Source: Todiramphus chloris collaris
Lineage: Eukaryota > Chordata > Aves > Coraciiformes > Alcedinidae
NCBI GenBank assembly: GCA_025345505.1
Contig: JANVCC010000064.1
Span: 3,086,742-3,150,741, forward strand
Reading direction: 5' to 3'
DNA: 64,000 bases
Shown one piece after another: positions 60,602 to 64,000 of the stretch. A model generated the notes under the pieces. That model ran no database searches. It saw only the letters and a list, made by a program, of their open reading frames with translations, and had not been told where the DNA came from. Position 1 is the first letter of the stretch. Every line of letters starts with the position of its first letter. The translations under genes were made by a program, and so were the position numbers.

Positions 60602-60605
60602 ATGA
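60597..60605 (+). promoter_or_regulatory. VPS26B: Two-codon upstream ORF overlapping VPS26B start
   Basis: The sequence ATGCCATGAG holds an upstream ATG (60597), one further codon (CCA) and a TGA stop whose last bases overlap the VPS26B ATG (60602). It may lower translation or rely on reinitiation; the G at -3 of the main ATG gives it an adequate context. Confidence 0.6.
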
Positions 60606-60824
60606 GTTTCTTCGGGTTCGGGCAGACCCCGGAGCTGGAGCTGGTGCTGAGCGACGCCGAGAGCCGGCGGCGGGTGGAGCACAAGACGGAGGAAGGCAAG
60701 AAGGAGAAGTACTTCCTCTTCTACGACGGGGAGACCGTCTCCGGACGGGTGGTCCTCACCCTCAAGAACCCCCACAGGCGGCTGGAGCACCAGGGCATCA
60801 AAGTGGAGTTCATCGGGCAGATCG
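60602..60824 (+). CDS. VPS26B: VPS26B coding exon 1
   Basis: Residues 1-74 plus one base, ending LEHQGIKVEFIGQI. It is extremely GC-rich as part of the promoter island. Donor GTGAGA. Confidence 0.96.
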
Positions 60825-63800
60825 GTGAGAGGGGCGCGGGGGGCAGGTCTGCTGCGGGGCAGCCCCGGGGGTGACCTGCCCGGTCCCCGGCATCCCGGCC
60901 TGGGGTGACCTGCCCGGTCCCCAGCATCCCGGCCTGGGTCCCTTGCCCGCTGGGTTGGTCATGTTGCGCAGAGGCCTGCATGTCCCTCTCGCCTTCGTAG
61001 CACTGCCAGTTCACACGCACAATAGTGCGAGTCCAGGGAACGTTGCCAAGCCCCACGGCACGGAAATCCTCGGTGGTGCGAGGTAGGCTGTGATCACTCT
61101 CGAGCAACCCTCTGTTTGAGCTGGGCAACCCAGTCTGTTCTCTGGGCTCAAGCCTCAGCGGAAGGGAGGGAATTCCAGACCTTTTCCAGGTCATTGTTCT
61201 CTTGTCCTATTTTCTCGCTTCAGCTCAGTCACTGATTTCAGCTCTAGAAGGAACGCGCTCAGAGGTAGCTGGGGTAAAACTGGGTTCACATCCTGCCAAT
61301 GTGGGTCTGAGCCTGGGCATCCCAGCAATGCCAGCTCCCAGGCGGTGTTCTCCTGGCTGTCTTTATTCACAGCACTACGAGCTGTCTGTTTGTGTTGCTT
61401 GTGTCCCGATGGATTTGGGTACGGAAGCAAATGGCTCAGCTGAGGACAGTGAATCTGGGGTTTGCCCCTACATCTCAAAGCACCAACTGCACCTTCCCAG
61501 CCTCTGCCCCATAGCACATTGCACCTAGGTAGATCAGCTTCCTTGAGGCCTACGGGCTTAGCTCGGCTGATTCCATCATTTATTCTCCTGTTCCTTAAGT
61601 GAGTGCCCGCACATCTATGCACGCTTGGTTGGGTGACTTCAGATTGTTCAAAACTCATGGTTATCTGTGCGTGCAACCGGCTTAGATTTACTATTTCCTG
61701 CTGGCTTAGAGGAGAGGTAGCTGCCACACCCACTCTTCCATCCGAGTGGAGATGTCCGTGTTGCGCGGACGTGCCCGAGTCCCGTAAACCAAAATAGGTT
61801 CAAGATGTTCCCAGTGATGCGACCGTGCTCAGCGCCTGCAACGCCTCGTGTCCGGGGTCCTCCATACTCGGGTGTAACCCCCAAACCACTGCGCGAGCTG
61901 TGGGCCGGCAACCTTTGCATTGCAAATCATGTGGTGTAGGAAAGTGAACTCGAGGTTTTCTCACCCAGCTCCAGTATTGCTATGTGTGTTTTTGCTGGCC
62001 TCGCTTCTGCTCTGTGGAAACAAAGGGCAGGATGGGCAGAGAGAGCCTGTAACCGCTGGGGTATAAGGGAACCCCTTCATCGGGAGCAACCTTATCACCC
62101 CCTGCTATTTGATTATGATGGTCAGTGGAAATTAAGCATGAACTCTGCTTCCTGCTCTGCTCTGTCTCGCTGCGCTGCCTCACCTGCTTCTTGTTACCCG
62201 TTCTGGAAGATGTTTGAGCCAGCATATTTAGAATAACTATGTAACACCTGTGTAAGATTTCAGTTTGCCTACGGTTACCGTATCCTGAACATGCCACCGA
62301 AACATTGGCAGGTTATTTCTTCCCATCTGGAAAGATTATAGCTCTGGAAAACCTGAAATTACAACTTCTACCTGTCTGACAGGCTGATGTGGGAAACATC
62401 AATCCCTCCTCTTCTAGAGGCTACAGAGTGCCAGTCTGTGTCCTTCCGGGGTAGCAGAGAACATGGTACGCTGACACTGATCTCCCTTTGCATTGTGTGG
62501 CAGGATGATATATTGCTCTTTTTTCCTGTGGCACGTGGCTTCTCCCTGTCACATTAAAGGTGTTTTCCTCTCAATGGACACGTACTCAATGCAGAGGGAG
62601 TTGGTTTATTTCTGTCACCTGCCCGCCCAGCCGAAAGGGCTCGATGGTACTCGCTGTTCTGCGTAAGCACGGGGTGTTCCAGTGCCAGGACGTGCATTAT
62701 AGAGATAAGGTGAGCAGAGGGGCACAAGAAACAGACATTACTTAACAGCTGAAATCTCATCGTGCATCTCAAGGAGCAGTGAAACGAGTCTCGCTGCGGT
62801 TCCCGAACGCTACCAATGCCTCTTGGAAGCCTCCTCTGCAAAGTTTAGTGCTGACAGTGAACCTGTGTGTATATGATTGTCTGATGACTTAGGCTTTTGT
62901 TTCCCCATCTAACCGTATCAGATTGGCTAAGGCTTTACCTTTTCGAAGGACCGCGTGGGTGTCTTGGAGTCACACAGCTCACACGCAGGGCTGGGAAGGG
63001 CAGATTTCATCGGTGCTGATGTGTAAGACAGAGCTGTGCATGCAAATTGCAGAGTTTTGAGTTTCTGTTGCTTTGACTCGAGGGAGAAAACTCTGTGGAA
63101 GTGTTGAGAGGATTGCTTTCATTAAAGGAGGAAACCTGTAGTCGTTTCCTGCTGACACAAGGAGGTTGTGGGGAAAAGTGAAGCAATGTGACCACACTGG
63201 TTACTGGAGCAGGTTTGAACAGCGCTCCCGAAGGGGAATGCTCTTCCCTCGTCGGTGTTCACGTGGCCATTCGTGTGCCATGCAGGGGTTGGTGGAAGTT
63301 GACTCCGCTGCCTCCCCACACATTGGTAATTGTGCACTGGACACTGGTGGGGATCTTCCTTGGTGGAAGACCACTCAGCCTCTGTTGTCCAAGTATAAGC
63401 AGAAACGGTTGGAAGCCTCCTAGCCCTTTGGTTTTGCTCTGTCGCGGCTCTTTCACAGAATCTGTGGATTTTTTTCCACTCTTTACAGTGGCAATGCCTT
63501 TAGCCTGGAATATTGTGTAGAAAATTATTGGAAGGGATTGTGTGAGCTGCTGGCTCCTCTTCTCAAACACTCCAAAAATCATTAATATTGCTAAGAGGTG
63601 ACCCGTGTCACTGTAAGGCAAGCCACCACGCTCCTCATCCATTGCAGGAGGTGAGGCTGTGCAGACTTCTTCCTTCCCATTTCAGGGAGGAAAGTCCTGG
63701 CCTGCACCTGCCTCCTGTACAGGGCAGTGAACAAGTGCAGTGTGTTGCAGCCACAGGCTCCCCTGGTAGGTTCTCAGAACACGGTGTAGCAAGCAGTGAT

Positions 63801-64000
63801 CTGGAGAAGAGAGGTGCTCATACCTGTGTTATCTCCTGCCTTTCCTCACTGTGTCACGTGGGATGAAGCATCACTGCTTAACCTGGACTTCTGTCTTCCT
63901 AGAACTCTACTATGACCGAGGAAACCACCACGAATTCGTGTCCCTGGTGAAAGACCTGGCCCGTCCTGGTGAATTCACTCAATCGCAGACATTTGACTTT
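60602..64000 (+). CDS. VPS26B: VPS26B: retromer subunit VPS26B, 5' part (exons 1-2)
   Basis: VPS26B is an arrestin-fold subunit of the retromer cargo trimer (VPS26-VPS29-VPS35), which recycles membrane proteins from endosomes to the Golgi or cell surface. The window holds codons 1-107 of about 336. The start MSFFGFGQ and the exon 2 text YYDRGNHHEFVSLVKDLARP identify the B paralogue (VPS26A starts MSFLGGFFGP and has LFNDKSNTHEF). The segment KKEKYFLFYDGETVSG is nearly invariant. Compared with human, the first 30 residues carry several changes (for example TPELELVL for SVEVEILL). The gene runs off the right edge. Span includes intron 1. Confidence 0.96.
60825..63902 (+). other. VPS26B: VPS26B intron 1
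   Basis: A 3.1-kb phase 1 intron, donor GTGAGA and acceptor CTTCCTAG. Its start is CpG-rich with a 34-base tandem pair at 60868-60936; the rest has ordinary composition with no recognised repeat or gene. Confidence 0.9.
60868..60936 (+). repeat. 34-bp tandem duplication
   Basis: GGGGTGACCTGCCCGGTCCC begins at about 60868 and again at about 60902, with near-identical continuation through CATCCCGGCCT. Two copies differ by about one base, suggesting a recent duplication. Confidence 0.85.
63903..64000 (+). CDS. VPS26B: VPS26B coding exon 2, partial
   Basis: Residues 75-107 visible: ELYYDRGNHHEFVSLVKDLA then RPGEFTQSQTFDF, matching human except EFTQSQTF for EISQSQAF. Cut by the window edge in an open frame. 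Confidence 0.96.

Noticed and set aside
59583-60605. Open frames of up to 340 codons across the NCAPD3/VPS26B promoter
   Set aside because: They run through the N gap and through high-GC DNA with few stops, and overlap real exons in other frames. Composition is Arg/Pro/Ala-rich with no family resemblance.
1-64000. LTR elements or other virus-derived sequence
   Set aside because: I looked for paired terminal repeats and retroviral-type protein motifs and recognised none; all the named mobile elements are CR1 LINE fragments.
1-64000. A new multi-gene biological system
   Set aside because: All convincing coding sequence belongs to three well-known conserved genes. The remainder is intron, UTR, promoter and repeat.

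Overview
This window is vertebrate nuclear DNA, almost certainly from a bird. It holds spliced genes with GT-AG introns, CpG-island promoters, and CR1 LINE fragments with the avian/reptilian 3' tail. The gene order JAM3 > < NCAPD3 / VPS26B > is the conserved block known from human 11q25, and I recall it on a chicken microchromosome. All gene calls rest on reading exons against the remembered human proteins; no search was run.

Layout. (1) 450-28099, plus strand: JAM3 (junctional adhesion molecule C), complete, 9 coding exons, 301 codons. Its CpG-rich promoter and exon 1 lie at the left edge. Intron 1 is about 23 kb and holds a decayed GC-rich minisatellite, a G-quadruplex-prone tract, one CR1 fragment and some AT-rich islands that could be enhancers, but no coding sequence that I recognise. 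(2) 28100-32270: the facing 3' ends of JAM3 and NCAPD3, with several possible poly(A) signals on each strand. (3) 32271-59907, minus strand: NCAPD3 (condensin II subunit D3), apparently complete, 35 coding exons and 1,506 codons, close to the human protein of 1,498. One intron appears to use a GC-AG donor, one acceptor is AAG, and the donor of exon 29 is uncertain. (4) 59908-60601: a bidirectional CpG-island promoter shared with VPS26B, interrupted by a 100-base assembly gap. (5) 60602-64000+, plus strand: the first two coding exons of VPS26B (retromer subunit); the gene continues past the right edge.

The three genes do unrelated jobs: cell-cell adhesion and polarity, mitotic chromosome condensation, and endosomal sorting. 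They are neighbours by synteny and do not form a pathway; only NCAPD3 and VPS26B share a promoter region. I found no tRNA, rRNA, CRISPR array, LTR element or new multi-gene system. The points most worth checking are the splice-site oddities and possible isoforms of NCAPD3, the two-codon upstream ORF whose stop overlaps the VPS26B start, the gap in the shared promoter, and the tandem or structured DNA just inside JAM3 intron 1.
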